From: Streptomyces longisporoflavus | GTDB lineage: Bacteria; Actinomycetota; Actinomycetes; Streptomycetales; Streptomycetaceae | DNA: 64,000 nt | NCBI RefSeq assembly: GCF_014649775.1 | Contig: NZ_BMTR01000027.1 | Coordinates: 1-64,000, forward strand | Reading direction: 5' to 3' | In this document: positions 52,361 to 60,373 of the stretch, one piece after another | How the letters are laid out: each line of letters starts with the position of its first letter | Position numbering within the stretch: the stretch's first letter is position 1 | The notes under the pieces: model-generated | Seen by the model: only the letters and a program-made list of their open reading frames with translations | Databases searched by the model: none | What the model was told of the DNA's origin: nothing | Made by a program: the position numbers and the translations under genes

Positions 52361-54351
52361 CGCTGCTCACTCAGCCAAGCAAGATAGGCGCGGGCAACAT
52401 CAGGCAAGTCGTCATCGACTAGACGTTCTTCTACTTCAAGCGTCTTCAGAACTTCTTCACCTGTGCTTTGGTCGATCTCCGAGATCGTTTCCTGGCGCGT
52501 GACAAGCACGTCATCACCAGCCTCCGTTCTGCGGAAGATCGTGTTTCCCCGCTTGTCATGACCAATTTGATCTGTAGTGGCCATGAAAATCGGATACTCC
52601 AGCTCCCCGCGTTGTGCTGCCTCTTTCTCCTCCTTATCGAGGCGGCGTGCAATTACCATCGACGTCTGCGTGTCATTCTTCGGCTGGAATAGTTCGCGCG
52701 CCATGTCAGTCACTGCAAGGATCTGCGTGTTCTGCAGTAGCCACGTACGCACATATCCGAGAGCGGGATTGTTCAGAATCCCATTTGGGATGACGATGGC
52801 AAATCGACCAGTCCCAGGTTTGAGGAGTTGAACGCATCGCTCAATGAAGAGGATTTCGGGCGGCTGGTTCTTCTGCAAGGAGGCGCGACCATTCTGGTCG
52901 ATTCGCCGGACCCACGAACCGTCGTCCTGCCTGTCCCACATCGAGGCAAGTTCATATTGCTCAAGAATTTCCTCATCATCAATGAGGATGTTAGCGCCGA
53001 ATGGAGGGTTGGCCACTATCACATCGTAAGATCCCAGGCGGACCCTGCGTTCAGTTTCAGCGTCCCACGTACGGGGATTCGCCAGACTGTTCGCCTGCCA
53101 TAGGCCACCAGAGCCATCGTTATTCATGACCATGTTCATCTTGGCGGCGCGCACGAGACCCGGATTTAGGTCGAGCCCATATACGCACTGCGAGAGATAT
53201 TCATTCCGCGCCCGATACAGTTCCTGGCGCTCCTCATCGGTACCACGGCTAGGATCGATCCAGTTTGCCCGCTCTGCGCTTTCAATATGTTCGAGGGCGT
53301 GATTCATTGCCGTAATAAGGAAGCCGCCGGTACCACACGAAGGGTCGATTAGCCTCTGGTCAGGTTGCGGATTCAGCATCGTGACTGCCATCCGGCACGC
53401 ATTACGCGGCGTGAAGAACTCTCCTCGGTCACCCCGCAGGTTAGAGCCAACAATTTCTTCGTAGGCTACGCCCTTTACGTCGACAGGGGAGGCGAGAAGC
53501 GAATAACCTTGCAGCTGACTCACGACGAAAGCGACAACCGTCGGCTTCAGATCGATCGTCGTGTCCGCTGGCGGAAAGATGGCACCGTACTTGCTAAGCA
53601 CCTTTTCGTTAAATACTTTCTGAATCCGTGTCTTCACGGATGCAGCCGTTGTCGCGTTGGCCCGTTCAGATGCCGAGACGTAAAAGTCGAGGCGCTTTGA
53701 GCGCTCATCTTCAATCTTGCAAAAGATGATTTTCAAGAGTTCCCAGAAGGCTTCCGCCTTCTGCTTTCCCTCGGTGCCCGCAATGTAGTTATGACACCTC
53801 CTGAATGCGAAGAGTAGGTTGTCTGCTGTGGCAGGCTTAAGATCTTTTCTACTCGGCCTCTGAGCTTCTGCCTCAGTTTGCCCAAAGGCCGGAATGTCGA
53901 TGATCTCTTCGAAAGAGAATCCACCTGCGTTGTCAGTTCGCTTGGCGATGCAATACTGCTCATCCCCGTTGGTCCAGAGACCATACTTCGCATTTAGACT
54001 TGCCGCCAAGTAACTGCGGAGCTGCTCAACCCCTTCCTTTTTATTAGAGGGGCTTGTTCCGGGTTTCTTGGTTTCTACAATCAAATAGATATTTTCCTGC
54101 TTGTGCTCAGCGCCAGGCAGGAATACCGCGACGTCAACACGTCGCCGCGAGGAGCCAACTCGCACTGGGTACTCGGGCTCGCAGTCGCTAGCGACGTACT
54201 TGTACTGCCGAACAAGAGCCTTCTCTAGGTTCTGTCGTACGTACTCTTCGGCGGTATCACGAACGTGACGCTGCGTCAGGAAGTCGGCGACCTTACCCTC
54301 CGGGACTGCCCCCGTACGGATCGTTACCGGTGGTGCAGTAGGTGCTGACAT
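52357..54351 (-). CDS. HsdR_N-type nuclease fused to N6-adenine methyltransferase
   Basis: 664 residues from ATG 54351; an in-frame start at 54489 would add 46 residues. The N-terminal domain (about 20-160) matches the HsdR N-terminal PD-(D/E)XK nuclease: Asp73 in RRRVDVAVF, then Glu93 and Lys95 in IYLIVETKKPG. The HsdM part has motif I DPSCGTGGF (about 335) and motif IV ANPPFGAN (about 447). No helicase motor domain is present and no hsdR gene follows. With the S subunit it forms a two-gene system similar in plan to BcgI-type enzymes. Inferred to cut and methylate via one specificity subunit. Confidence 0.85.
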   Translation of the reverse strand: MSAPTAPPVTIRTGAVPEGKVADFLTQRHVRDTAEEYVRQNLEKALVRQYKYVASDCEPEYPVRVGSSRRRVDVAVFLPGAEHKQENIYLIVETKKPGTSPSNKKEGVEQLRSYLAASLNAKYGLWTNGDEQYCIAKRTDNAGGFSFEEIIDIPAFGQTEAEAQRPSRKDLKPATADNLLFAFRRCHNYIAGTEGKQKAEAFWELLKIIFCKIEDERSKRLDFYVSASERANATTAASVKTRIQKVFNEKVLSKYGAIFPPADTTIDLKPTVVAFVVSQLQGYSLLASPVDVKGVAYEEIVGSNLRGDRGEFFTPRNACRMAVTMLNPQPDQRLIDPSCGTGGFLITAMNHALEHIESAERANWIDPSRGTDEERQELYRARNEYLSQCVYGLDLNPGLVRAAKMNMVMNNDGSGGLWQANSLANPRTWDAETERRVRLGSYDVIVANPPFGANILIDDEEILEQYELASMWDRQDDGSWVRRIDQNGRASLQKNQPPEILFIERCVQLLKPGTGRFAIVIPNGILNNPALGYVRTWLLQNTQILAVTDMARELFQPKNDTQTSMVIARRLDKEEKEAAQRGELEYPIFMATTDQIGHDKRGNTIFRRTEAGDDVLVTRQETISEIDQSTGEEVLKTLEVEERLVDDDLPDVARAYLAWLSEQR

Positions 54352-54489
54352 ACCGTCTGTGCGCCTTTCTTGTTGGGCTGACTCGGCAGGACTGCCACCA
54401 AGACTATGAGTATCGAGCCTGCCAACGTGGGACTTGATCGCAACGAGCAACGATCGCCACTCATCATGGTCACCCCGACACTTGTCCAT

Positions 54490-54698
54490 ATCCTGCCAGC
54501 ATCATGATATCGAGCAACCGTTCGACATAGGCGGTTGGGGCACTGTACGGAGCTGGCCGCGACGACGGCAAAGGGCCGCGACGCGAGACTATTGGCCAGA
54601 GGATCAGGAAGATTCGGGCTGCGCCTTCTTCTCGCGACTGACAGGGCCAAGGGTGCGAGGTCATGCCCATCACGCATGCCCTATGTCCCCTCGCAAAC
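54490..54698. other. right end of the element, no gene recognised
   Basis: Sequence upstream of the restriction-modification operon, including its promoter region. No convincing coding frame. It ends at the terminator copy that belongs to the replacement 3' end of the symporter. Confidence 0.4.
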
Positions 54699-54734
54699 GT
54701 GCCCCGCCCCGGAACGAATCCAGGTGCGGGGCAC
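54699..54734 (-). terminator. terminator of the symporter gene, element-supplied copy
   Basis: Arms GTGCCCCGC (54699-54707) and GCGGGGCAC (54726-54734) with the same loop core as the left copy at 45405-45440. It lies 22 bases after the symporter stop. Confidence 0.8.
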
Positions 54735-54756
54735 GCTCGTTACGAGCGGGGGGACG

Positions 54757-56121
54757 TCAGGCGGCGACAGGCACCGGCTGCCGCTCGTCGGCGGGCTCCT
54801 CGTCGTACCCGTCGAGCGGGGACGACGTGGCCTTCGCGTACTTGTCGCGGTCGAGGATGTTTTCCCGCGCCGCCACAATCAACGGTGTTGCAACTTGACC
54901 GGCGACGTTCGTGGCGGTGCGCATCATGTCCAGGATCGGGTCGATGGCGAGCAGCAGGCCCACGCCCTCCATCGGCAGGCCCAGCGTCGACAGGGTCAGG
55001 GTCAGCATGACCGTGGCGCCCGTCAGACCGGCGGTGGCGGCGGAGCCGACGACCGAGACGAAGGCGATGAGCAGGTACTCCTTGACGCCCATCTGCACGT
55101 CGAAGATCTGCGCGACGAAGATCGCGGCGATCGCCGGGTAGATCGCGGCGCAGCCGTCCATCTTCGTGGTGGCGCCGAACGGCACCGCGAAGGACGTGTA
55201 CTCCTTCGGCACACCGAGGCGCTCGGTGACCTTCTGGGTGACCGGCATCGTGCCGACCGAGGAGCGCGAGACGAAGGCCAGCTGGATCGCGGGCCAGGCG
55301 CCCTTGAAGAACTGCACCGGGTTGACCTTGGCGACCGTGGAGAGCAGCAGCGGGTAGACGCCGAACATCACCAGGGCGCAGCCGACGTAGATGTCGGCGG
55401 TGAACGTCGCGTACTTGCTGATGAGGTCCCAGCCGTAGTCGGCGATGGCGAAGCCGATGAGGCCGATGGTGCCGATCGGCGAGAGCTTGATGACCCACCA
55501 CAGGGCCTTCTGGAGCAGCGCGAGGACGGACTCGCTGAGGTCCAGGATCGGCTGCGCCTTGTCGCCGATCTTCAGTACGGCGATACCGGCGACGGCGGCC
55601 ATGAAGACGATCTGCAGGACGTTGAGCTGGGTGAACGGCGTGACGACGTCCGTCGGGATGATGCCGGTGAGGAAGTCGAGCCAGGAGCCCGAGGTCTCCG
55701 GCTTGGCGCCGTCCTTCGGGGTGAGGCCGGTACCGGCGCCCGGGTTCGTGAGGAGGCCGATCGCGAGGCCGATGACGACCGCGATCAGCGACGTGATCAT
55801 GAACCAGACGAGCGTCTGCGTGGCGAGCCGCGCGGCGTTGTTGACCTTACGCAGGTTGGTGATCGACACCAGGATGGCGAAGAAGACGAGCGGGGCGACC
55901 GCCAGCTTCAGGAGCCCGATGAAGGTGCTGCCGATCTTGTCCAGGGTGGTGACGAGCCAGGAGATGTCCTGGCTGCGGGCCAGCCAGCCGAGCAGGACGC
56001 CGAGGACCAGACCGCCGAGGATCTGCGCCCAGAACGGCAGCTTGAGGAATCTGGGTATCCGGGAGCCGGACTTCGGCTGCTCGGCCTTGTCGGCCGTGGA
56101 TACGGGGGAGTTCGCGGACAC
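54757..56121 (-). CDS. sodium/proton-coupled DAACS-family symporter, possibly for cystine
   Basis: 454 residues from GTG 56121, chosen because GGAG lies seven bases upstream; GTG 56127 is closer than usual. It has the multi-pass DAACS fold with the serine-rich AFVSRSSVGTMPV, the GATTKMDGCA-type loop (FAVPFGATTKMDG) and LAIDPILDMMRTATNV. The family takes up dicarboxylates, glutamate or, in the TcyP branch, cystine. A Cys-rich leader ORF upstream favours sulfur-compound uptake. The final 50 codons and terminator come from the mobile element. Confidence 0.88.
   Translation of the reverse strand: MSANSPVSTADKAEQPKSGSRIPRFLKLPFWAQILGGLVLGVLLGWLARSQDISWLVTTLDKIGSTFIGLLKLAVAPLVFFAILVSITNLRKVNNAARLATQTLVWFMITSLIAVVIGLAIGLLTNPGAGTGLTPKDGAKPETSGSWLDFLTGIIPTDVVTPFTQLNVLQIVFMAAVAGIAVLKIGDKAQPILDLSESVLALLQKALWWVIKLSPIGTIGLIGFAIADYGWDLISKYATFTADIYVGCALVMFGVYPLLLSTVAKVNPVQFFKGAWPAIQLAFVSRSSVGTMPVTQKVTERLGVPKEYTSFAVPFGATTKMDGCAAIYPAIAAIFVAQIFDVQMGVKEYLLIAFVSVVGSAATAGLTGATVMLTLTLSTLGLPMEGVGLLLAIDPILDMMRTATNVAGQVATPLIVAARENILDRDKYAKATSSPLDGYDEEPADERQPVPVAA
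54905..54912. other. right attachment core (attR)
   Basis: ACGTTCGT inside the symporter gene, codons for TNV. Left of this point the coding sequence is the element's version; right of it is the resident gene. It matches the core at 45608-45615. Confidence 0.7.
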
Positions 56122-56271
56122 GGACACACTCCGGATAAAGGCGGGGGACGTGAGGGAGCGGCGACCGCGAGGGGGTCAGACGGAACGGCCTTGACGGCGC
56201 CGCCGCATTGCGGATGTCACTTGATGCTTGTCGCTCGCGCTGTTCGCAGAGGACTCGGAGAATTCGGAGGC

Positions 56272-56379
56272 TCAGGTACAGCGGCGACAGGCCGCGGACA
56301 TGCAGCGGCAGAGATCGACATGCAGGCGCGCCACGAGCGGAACGCTCATGGCGATGCGGTGCGCGGCTGCTGTCTTCAT
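56272..56379 (-). CDS. Cys-rich regulatory leader peptide upstream of the symporter
   Basis: 35 residues from ATG 56379, or 25 from ATG 56349, ending TGA at 56272. The ending ARLHVDLCRCMSAACRRCT matches the HVDL-x-R-x-S-x-x-C pattern of the leader peptides found before sulfur and transport genes in actinomycetes, where ribosome stalling at Cys codons senses cysteine supply. There is no clear ribosome site before ATG 56379, so it may be leaderless. The symporter starts about 150 bases downstream. Confidence 0.65.
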   Translation of the reverse strand: MKTAAAHRIAMSVPLVARLHVDLCRCMSAACRRCT

Positions 56380-56401
56380 GTCGAACACGTTAACACTTGA
56401 A

Positions 56402-56418
56402 CTTTGAGAACATCAAAG
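56402..56418. promoter_or_regulatory. candidate operator CTTTGA-N5-TCAAAG
   Basis: A perfect 6-bp inverted repeat spaced by five bases, 23 bases upstream of the leader ORF, within a larger AACAC...GTGTT symmetry. Position suits a repressor of the leader-symporter transcript. Confidence 0.45.
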
Positions 56419-56476
56419 GTGTTGTTTGAGGTAGACGAGGCCGATCGGAGGCGAGGGACCCTCCGGGACGCAAGAA

Positions 56477-56511
56477 ACCCCGGCCCGAAGCATGATGCTC
56501 CGGGCCGGGGT
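56477..56511. terminator. hairpin terminator downstream of DUF4229 gene
   Basis: Arms ACCCCGGCCCG (56477-56487) and CGGGCCGGGGT (56501-56511), with an inner AGCAT/ATGCT extension. On the minus strand TTTCTTG follows, on the plus strand CGAGGCTTTTG, so it may act in both directions. Confidence 0.8.
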
Positions 56512-56589
56512 CGAGGCTTTTGTGACGAACCTTACGAGGGTGCGCAGGCCGCTGCGGCGGCTGCGACTTCGCGCGGGCGGCTGGGCCGG

Positions 56590-56880
56590 CTACGACTTCG
56601 CGCGGGCGGCGTCGTCGGCGACGTCCTCCATGGTGCGGTTCGCCTCCAGGTTGGCCTTGGTGCGCTCCACGCGCTCGACGACCTGGATCGACGCCCGGTC
56701 CCGCTCGCCCCGCAGCACCACGAAGCTGATGGGCGCGGAGACGACGAGGGCGAGCAGCAGCACCCACAGGAGGTTGGAGTCCCCGAGGCCCTTGGGCACG
56801 ATCCCGGCGTAGACAAGTCCCCAGACCGCGAAAAAGCAGCCCACGAAGATCCCGAGGCGCATCAGCGTGTAGCGGAGCAT
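56590..56880 (-). CDS. DUF4229 membrane protein
   Basis: 96 residues from ATG 56880, with GAGTGG six bases upstream; ATG 56928 is an alternative. Two membrane helices (TLMRLGIFVGCFFAVWGLVYAGIV and LLWVLLLALVVSAPISFVVL) are followed by a charged helix RGERDRASIQVVERVERTKANLEANRTMED. This is the DUF4229 layout, found next to menaquinone genes in many actinobacteria. Function unknown. Confidence 0.85.
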   Translation of the reverse strand: MLRYTLMRLGIFVGCFFAVWGLVYAGIVPKGLGDSNLLWVLLLALVVSAPISFVVLRGERDRASIQVVERVERTKANLEANRTMEDVADDAARAKS

Positions 56881-56994
56881 GTCAATCCACTCTTCCGTTC
56901 CGAAATAGGCCCGAGTAGGACGAGCCACTCCAGTGAAGCATGGGAGGGGGCGCGCCCGGCAAGGGGGTGAGCCATCCCCCGCCTCCCCGCGCTC

Positions 56995-57519
56995 TCAGCC
57001 GAGCGGCAGCAGCATCGTGATGTCGTCGCGGTCGTCACCGGGGGCGACGCGGATCGCGCCGGGCACCCGCCCGACCTCCTTGTATCCGCAGGACTCGTAG
57101 AACCGGTCGACCCCCGTGCCGCCCCGGCAGGTGAGCCGGATCGCCTCGATGCCGTCGATCCCGCGGGCGGCGTCCGCGGCGGCGGCCATCAGGTCGCGCC
57201 CGTACCCCTTGCCCTGGTGCTCGGGGTGCACCATCACCACGTAGAGCCAGATCCAGTGCCGCATGAGGCGGTGCGTGTTGTACGCGAGGAAGGCGGTCGC
57301 GGCGACGGTGCCGTTCTCGTCGTACCCGACGAGCAGCCGGGTGTGCCCTTCGCTCAGCTGGGCCAGGCGCTTGAGCCACTCGGGCCGTATGTCCTCGACG
57401 GTCACGGGCGGTACGAAGCCGACGGCTCCGCCCGCGTTGGACACGTCGGCCCAGAGGGCGAGGACGCCGTCGCGCAGGGCGGGGTCGATCTCCGGGTCCA
57501 GCTTGAAGGTAAGCGTCAT
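56995..57519 (-). CDS. GNAT-family N-acetyltransferase
   Basis: 174 residues from ATG 57519. Acetyl-CoA-binding motif A is VVMVHPEHQGKGYGRDLMAAAADAA (Q/R-x-x-G-x-G/A at about 108-113), followed by IRLTCRGGTGVDRFYESCGYKEVG. It transfers an acetyl group from acetyl-CoA; the substrate cannot be inferred. Same direction as the DUF4229 gene and separated from mqnE by a terminator. Confidence 0.88.
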   Translation of the reverse strand: MTLTFKLDPEIDPALRDGVLALWADVSNAGGAVGFVPPVTVEDIRPEWLKRLAQLSEGHTRLLVGYDENGTVAATAFLAYNTHRLMRHWIWLYVVMVHPEHQGKGYGRDLMAAAADAARGIDGIEAIRLTCRGGTGVDRFYESCGYKEVGRVPGAIRVAPGDDRDDITMLLPLG

Positions 57520-57614
57520 AGATCGAGGTTAACCATTACAGCGAGGACGCCTCAACCGCGTTCCGCATGCCGGACGACACGCCTGACGGCAGAGCGAGTC
57601 CCGGCCGGAACAGA

Positions 57615-57648
57615 GCGAGCCCCGGCCGCAGGAGAGGCCGGGGCTCGC
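57615..57648. terminator. hairpin terminator after mqnE
   Basis: Perfect 13-bp arms GCGAGCCCCGGCC (57615-57627) and GGCCGGGGCTCGC (57636-57648), 22 bases past the mqnE stop. Confidence 0.85.
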
Positions 57649-57669
57649 GCACAACGCACGGCGTGCGGG

Positions 57670-58833
57670 TCAGACCCGCATCGCCTGCGGGGACTCCCGC
57701 AGCGAGCGGTCGGGCCCTTCGTACTCCCGGATCGACTCGTAGCGCGTGTTCCGCTCGACGGGGCGGAAGCCCGCCTCGCGGATGAGGTCGAGCAGGTCCT
57801 CGCGCGTCAGCTTGTTCGGCGTACCGAAGTTGTCCGCGTCGTGCGTGATCTTGTACTCGACGACCGAGCCGTCCATGTCGTCCGCGCCGTGCTGCAGCGC
57901 GAGCTGCGTGGTCTGGAGGCCGTGCATGACCCAGAAGACCTTGACGTGCGGGACGTTGTCGAAGAGGAGCCGCGAGACCGCGAAGGTCTTCAGTGCCTCG
58001 GCACCCGACGCCATGGTCGTGCGCGCCTGGAGGCGGTTCCTGACCTTGCCGTCCTTCATGTCCACGAAGTCGTGCTGGTAGCGCAGCGGGATGAAGACCT
58101 GGAAGCCGCCGGTCTCGTCCTGGAGCTCACGCAGGCGCAGGACGTGGTCGACGCGGTGGCGGCGCTCCTCGATGTGGCCGTACAGCATCGTGCACGGGGT
58201 CTTGAGACCCTTCTCGTGCGCGAGGCGGTGGATGCGCGACCAGTCTTCCCAGTGGGTGCGGTGGTCGACGATGTGCTGCCGCACCTCCCAGTCGAAGATC
58301 TCCGCGCCGCCGCCGGTCAGCGACTCAAGGCCCGCTTCGATCAGCTCGTCCAGGATGTCGGACGCCGACATGCCGGAGATCGTCTCGAAGTGGTGGATCT
58401 CCGTGGCCGTGAACGCCTTCAGCGACACGTTCGGGAGCGCCTTCTTGAGCTCGCTGAGCGAACGCGGGTAGTAGCGCCACGGCAGGTTCGGGTGCAGACC
58501 GTTGACGATGTGCAGCTCGGTGAGGTTCTCGCCCTCCATCGCCTTGGCGAGGCGGACGGCCTCCTCGATGCGCATCGTGTACGCGTCCTTCTCGCCCGGC
58601 TTGCGCTGGAACGAGCAGTACGCGCAGGAGGCGGTGCACACGTTCGTCATGTTGAGGTGACGGTTGACGTTGAAGTGCACGACGTCGCCGTTCTTGCGCG
58701 TGCGCACCTCGTGGGCGAGACCGCCGAGCCAGGCCAGGTCGTCCGACTCGTAGAGCGCGATGCCGTCCTCGCGGGACAGCCGCTCGCCGTCCCGGACCTT
58801 CTGCTCGAGATCGCGCTTGAGACCTGCGTCCAT
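57670..58833 (-). CDS. mqnE: aminofutalosine synthase (radical SAM)
   Basis: 387 residues from ATG 58833, with AAGGGCGAGGGC upstream; the frame to 58881 is longer but less likely. The radical SAM cluster Cys are Cys66, Cys70 and Cys73 in CTASCAYCSF. VNRHLNMTNVC, TAFTATEIHHF-type (KAFTATEIHHF) and GGGAEIFDW blocks are MqnE-specific within the MqnC/CofH superfamily. It joins the MqnA product with SAM-derived adenosine to give aminodeoxyfutalosine. Length and motifs are standard. Confidence 0.95.
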   Translation of the reverse strand: MDAGLKRDLEQKVRDGERLSREDGIALYESDDLAWLGGLAHEVRTRKNGDVVHFNVNRHLNMTNVCTASCAYCSFQRKPGEKDAYTMRIEEAVRLAKAMEGENLTELHIVNGLHPNLPWRYYPRSLSELKKALPNVSLKAFTATEIHHFETISGMSASDILDELIEAGLESLTGGGAEIFDWEVRQHIVDHRTHWEDWSRIHRLAHEKGLKTPCTMLYGHIEERRHRVDHVLRLRELQDETGGFQVFIPLRYQHDFVDMKDGKVRNRLQARTTMASGAEALKTFAVSRLLFDNVPHVKVFWVMHGLQTTQLALQHGADDMDGSVVEYKITHDADNFGTPNKLTREDLLDLIREAGFRPVERNTRYESIREYEGPDRSLRESPQAMRV

Positions 58834-58935
58834 GCCCTCGCCCTTACCTCTCCCTACCGACCTGCCACAAACTCCCGCCAACCGTACTCCCCCACCCTTC
58901 GGGCGGGAGGGGCCCCCATAGGTGGCGCTCCGCGC

Positions 58936-59394
58936 CTAGGACTCCTCCTCGGGCAGCTCTCCGACCCGGTTCTCCCACTTCGTGGAGAGCACGATCGTCG
59001 TACGCGTCCTGGAGACGCCCTTCGTGCCGCTCAGCCTGCGGATCGTCTTCTCCAGGCCGTCCACGTCACTGGCGCGGACCTTGAGCATGTACGAGTCGTC
59101 GCCCGCGATGAACCAGCAGTCCTCGATCTCGTGCAGGTCCTTGAGGCGGCGTGCCACGTCCTCGTGGTCGGCGGCGTCCGAGAGGGAGATGCCGATGAGG
59201 GCGATGACGCCCAGGCCGAGCGACGCGGAGTCCACCGTCGCGCGGTAGCCGGTGATGACGCCCGCCGCTTCGAGGCGGTTGATCCGGTCCGTGACGCTCG
59301 GTCCCGAGAGGCCGACGAGGCGGCCGAGTTCGGCGTACGAGGCCCTGCCGTTCTCGCGCAGGGCCTGGATGAGCTGCCTGTCCACGGCGTCCAT
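58936..59394 (-). CDS. Lrp/AsnC-family transcriptional regulator
   Basis: 152 residues from ATG 59394, with AAAGG ten bases upstream; ATG 59412 has none. The helix-turn-helix (about 1-60) is RQLIQALRENGRASYAELGRLVGLSGPSVTDRINRLEAAGVI. The RAM effector domain follows (VIALIGISLSDAADHEDVARRLKDLHEIEDCWFIAGDDSYMLKVRASD). Located between mqnE and the ubiX operon; a role in controlling neighbours is possible but unproven. Confidence 0.9.
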   Translation of the reverse strand: MDAVDRQLIQALRENGRASYAELGRLVGLSGPSVTDRINRLEAAGVITGYRATVDSASLGLGVIALIGISLSDAADHEDVARRLKDLHEIEDCWFIAGDDSYMLKVRASDVDGLEKTIRRLSGTKGVSRTRTTIVLSTKWENRVGELPEEES

Positions 59395-59558
59395 AGGTGC
59401 GATGCCTTTCATTATTCAGCGATACCGCGAGTCTATGTGTAGAATCTAAGGCGCAACAGGGTCTACACCCTGTGAATCTTTCAGGATCTCCGCCGATCGG
59501 CGAGGATTCTTCAAGCAAAGCTTCTTTTTCAAACACCACATCAGGAGTGAGACACCCC

Positions 59559-59687
59559 GTGTACTCGATCGAGATGGCCTACGCCCGGATGCGCGAGCTG
59601 CAGGACCTGGCCAACCGCTCGCGTGCCCACAAGCCCACCGCGCCCACGGCCGAGCACCGCACGAAGCACGCCGCCAAGAAGCGCTAG
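59559..59687 (+). CDS. 42-residue conserved-looking small protein
   Basis: 42 residues from GTG 59559, with AGGAG eleven bases upstream; ATG 59574 (MAYARMRELQ) is an alternative. The sequence YSIEMAYARMRELQDLANRSRAHKPTAPTAEHRTKHAAKKR is a helix followed by a basic tail. It is divergent from the AsnC-type regulator and its last four bases overlap the stop of ubiX. Function unknown; possibly a DNA- or ribosome-associated peptide. Confidence 0.6.
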   Translation: MYSIEMAYARMRELQDLANRSRAHKPTAPTAEHRTKHAAKKR

Positions 59688-60364
59688 TCCCCCCGGGGAG
59701 CCGAGCCCGATCCGAGCTCGCCCTCCCAGCGGCGGTACAGCCGGTGCGGCACCCCTGCCGCGTCCAGCGTCCGCCCGGCGACGAAGTCCACCAGATCCTG
59801 GATGTGCGTCGCCCCCGCGTAGAACGCCGGAGAGGCGGGCAGCACGATCGCGCCCGCCTCGTCCAGCGTCACCATGTGCTTCAGCGTCTGCCCGTTGAGC
59901 GGTGTCTCACGGACGCAGACGACCAGCCGCCGGCCTTCCTTGAGCGTCACGCTCGCCGACCGCTGCAACAGATCCTTCGAGAGACCGAGCGCCACCCCGG
60001 CCACGCACGCCGTGGACGCGGGCACGATCAGCATCCCCTTGGTCGCGTACGACCCCGACGAAGGCCCGGCAGCCAGATCCCCGGCGGCCCAGTACCGCAC
60101 GTCGTCCACCGGGACCTCGAACGTCCCCGGCTTCCCGTCGGCACCGCGCCCGAGCCACTGACGCAGGTCCTCCTGCCAGTGCGCGTCCCGGAATGCGATG
60201 CCCGTCTCGTCCAGGATCGTCAGTCGCGAGGCCCGCGAGACCACCAGGTCCACGCTCTCCCCCGCCGCGAGCAACGCCCGCAGCACGGCGGCGGCATACG
60301 GGGTCCCCGAGGCCCCCGACACCCCCACGATCCAAGGCTTACGCTGTGTATCTCCTGGCTTCAC
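59684..60364 (-). CDS. UbiX-type flavin prenyltransferase
   Basis: 226 residues from GTG 60364. WIVGVSGASGTPYAAAVLRALL is the FMN-binding start, and VVSRASRLTI, PASTACVAGVALGLSKDLLQRSASVTLKEGRRLVV is the family core. It makes the prenylated FMN needed by the UbiD-type decarboxylase encoded two genes upstream. Nine bases separate it from the ubiA-type gene. Homologue of the S. coelicolor gene between mqnE and the ubiA/ubiD pair. Confidence 0.92.
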   Translation of the reverse strand: MKPGDTQRKPWIVGVSGASGTPYAAAVLRALLAAGESVDLVVSRASRLTILDETGIAFRDAHWQEDLRQWLGRGADGKPGTFEVPVDDVRYWAAGDLAAGPSSGSYATKGMLIVPASTACVAGVALGLSKDLLQRSASVTLKEGRRLVVCVRETPLNGQTLKHMVTLDEAGAIVLPASPAFYAGATHIQDLVDFVAGRTLDAAGVPHRLYRRWEGELGSGSAPRGD

Positions 60365-60373
60365 GCTGTGAGC

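Larger units (their letters stand above)
45608..54912. mobile_element. integrated AICE-like element with restriction-modification cargo
   Basis: About 9.3 kb bounded by ACGTTCGT. In order: serine integrase, small protein, RepSA-type initiator, DnaJ-zinc-finger-like mini-protein, small membrane protein, FtsK-type translocase, truncated regulator, specificity subunit, nuclease-methyltransferase fusion, and a replacement 3' end for the target gene. The integrase-Rep-Tra content is that of actinomycete integrative conjugative elements. Rep is frameshifted and Tra truncated, so self-transfer is probably lost. The 51-54.5 kb part is visibly richer in A/T than the chromosome. Confidence 0.85.

Noticed and set aside
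50969-54351. BREX (PglX) or complete Type I system
   Set aside because: No phosphatase, BrxC-like or helicase HsdR gene is nearby, and the methyltransferase carries an HsdR_N-type nuclease domain instead.
54490-54756. tRNA-type attachment site for the element
   Set aside because: No cloverleaf sequence is present at either boundary; the shared sequence is the symporter 3' end.
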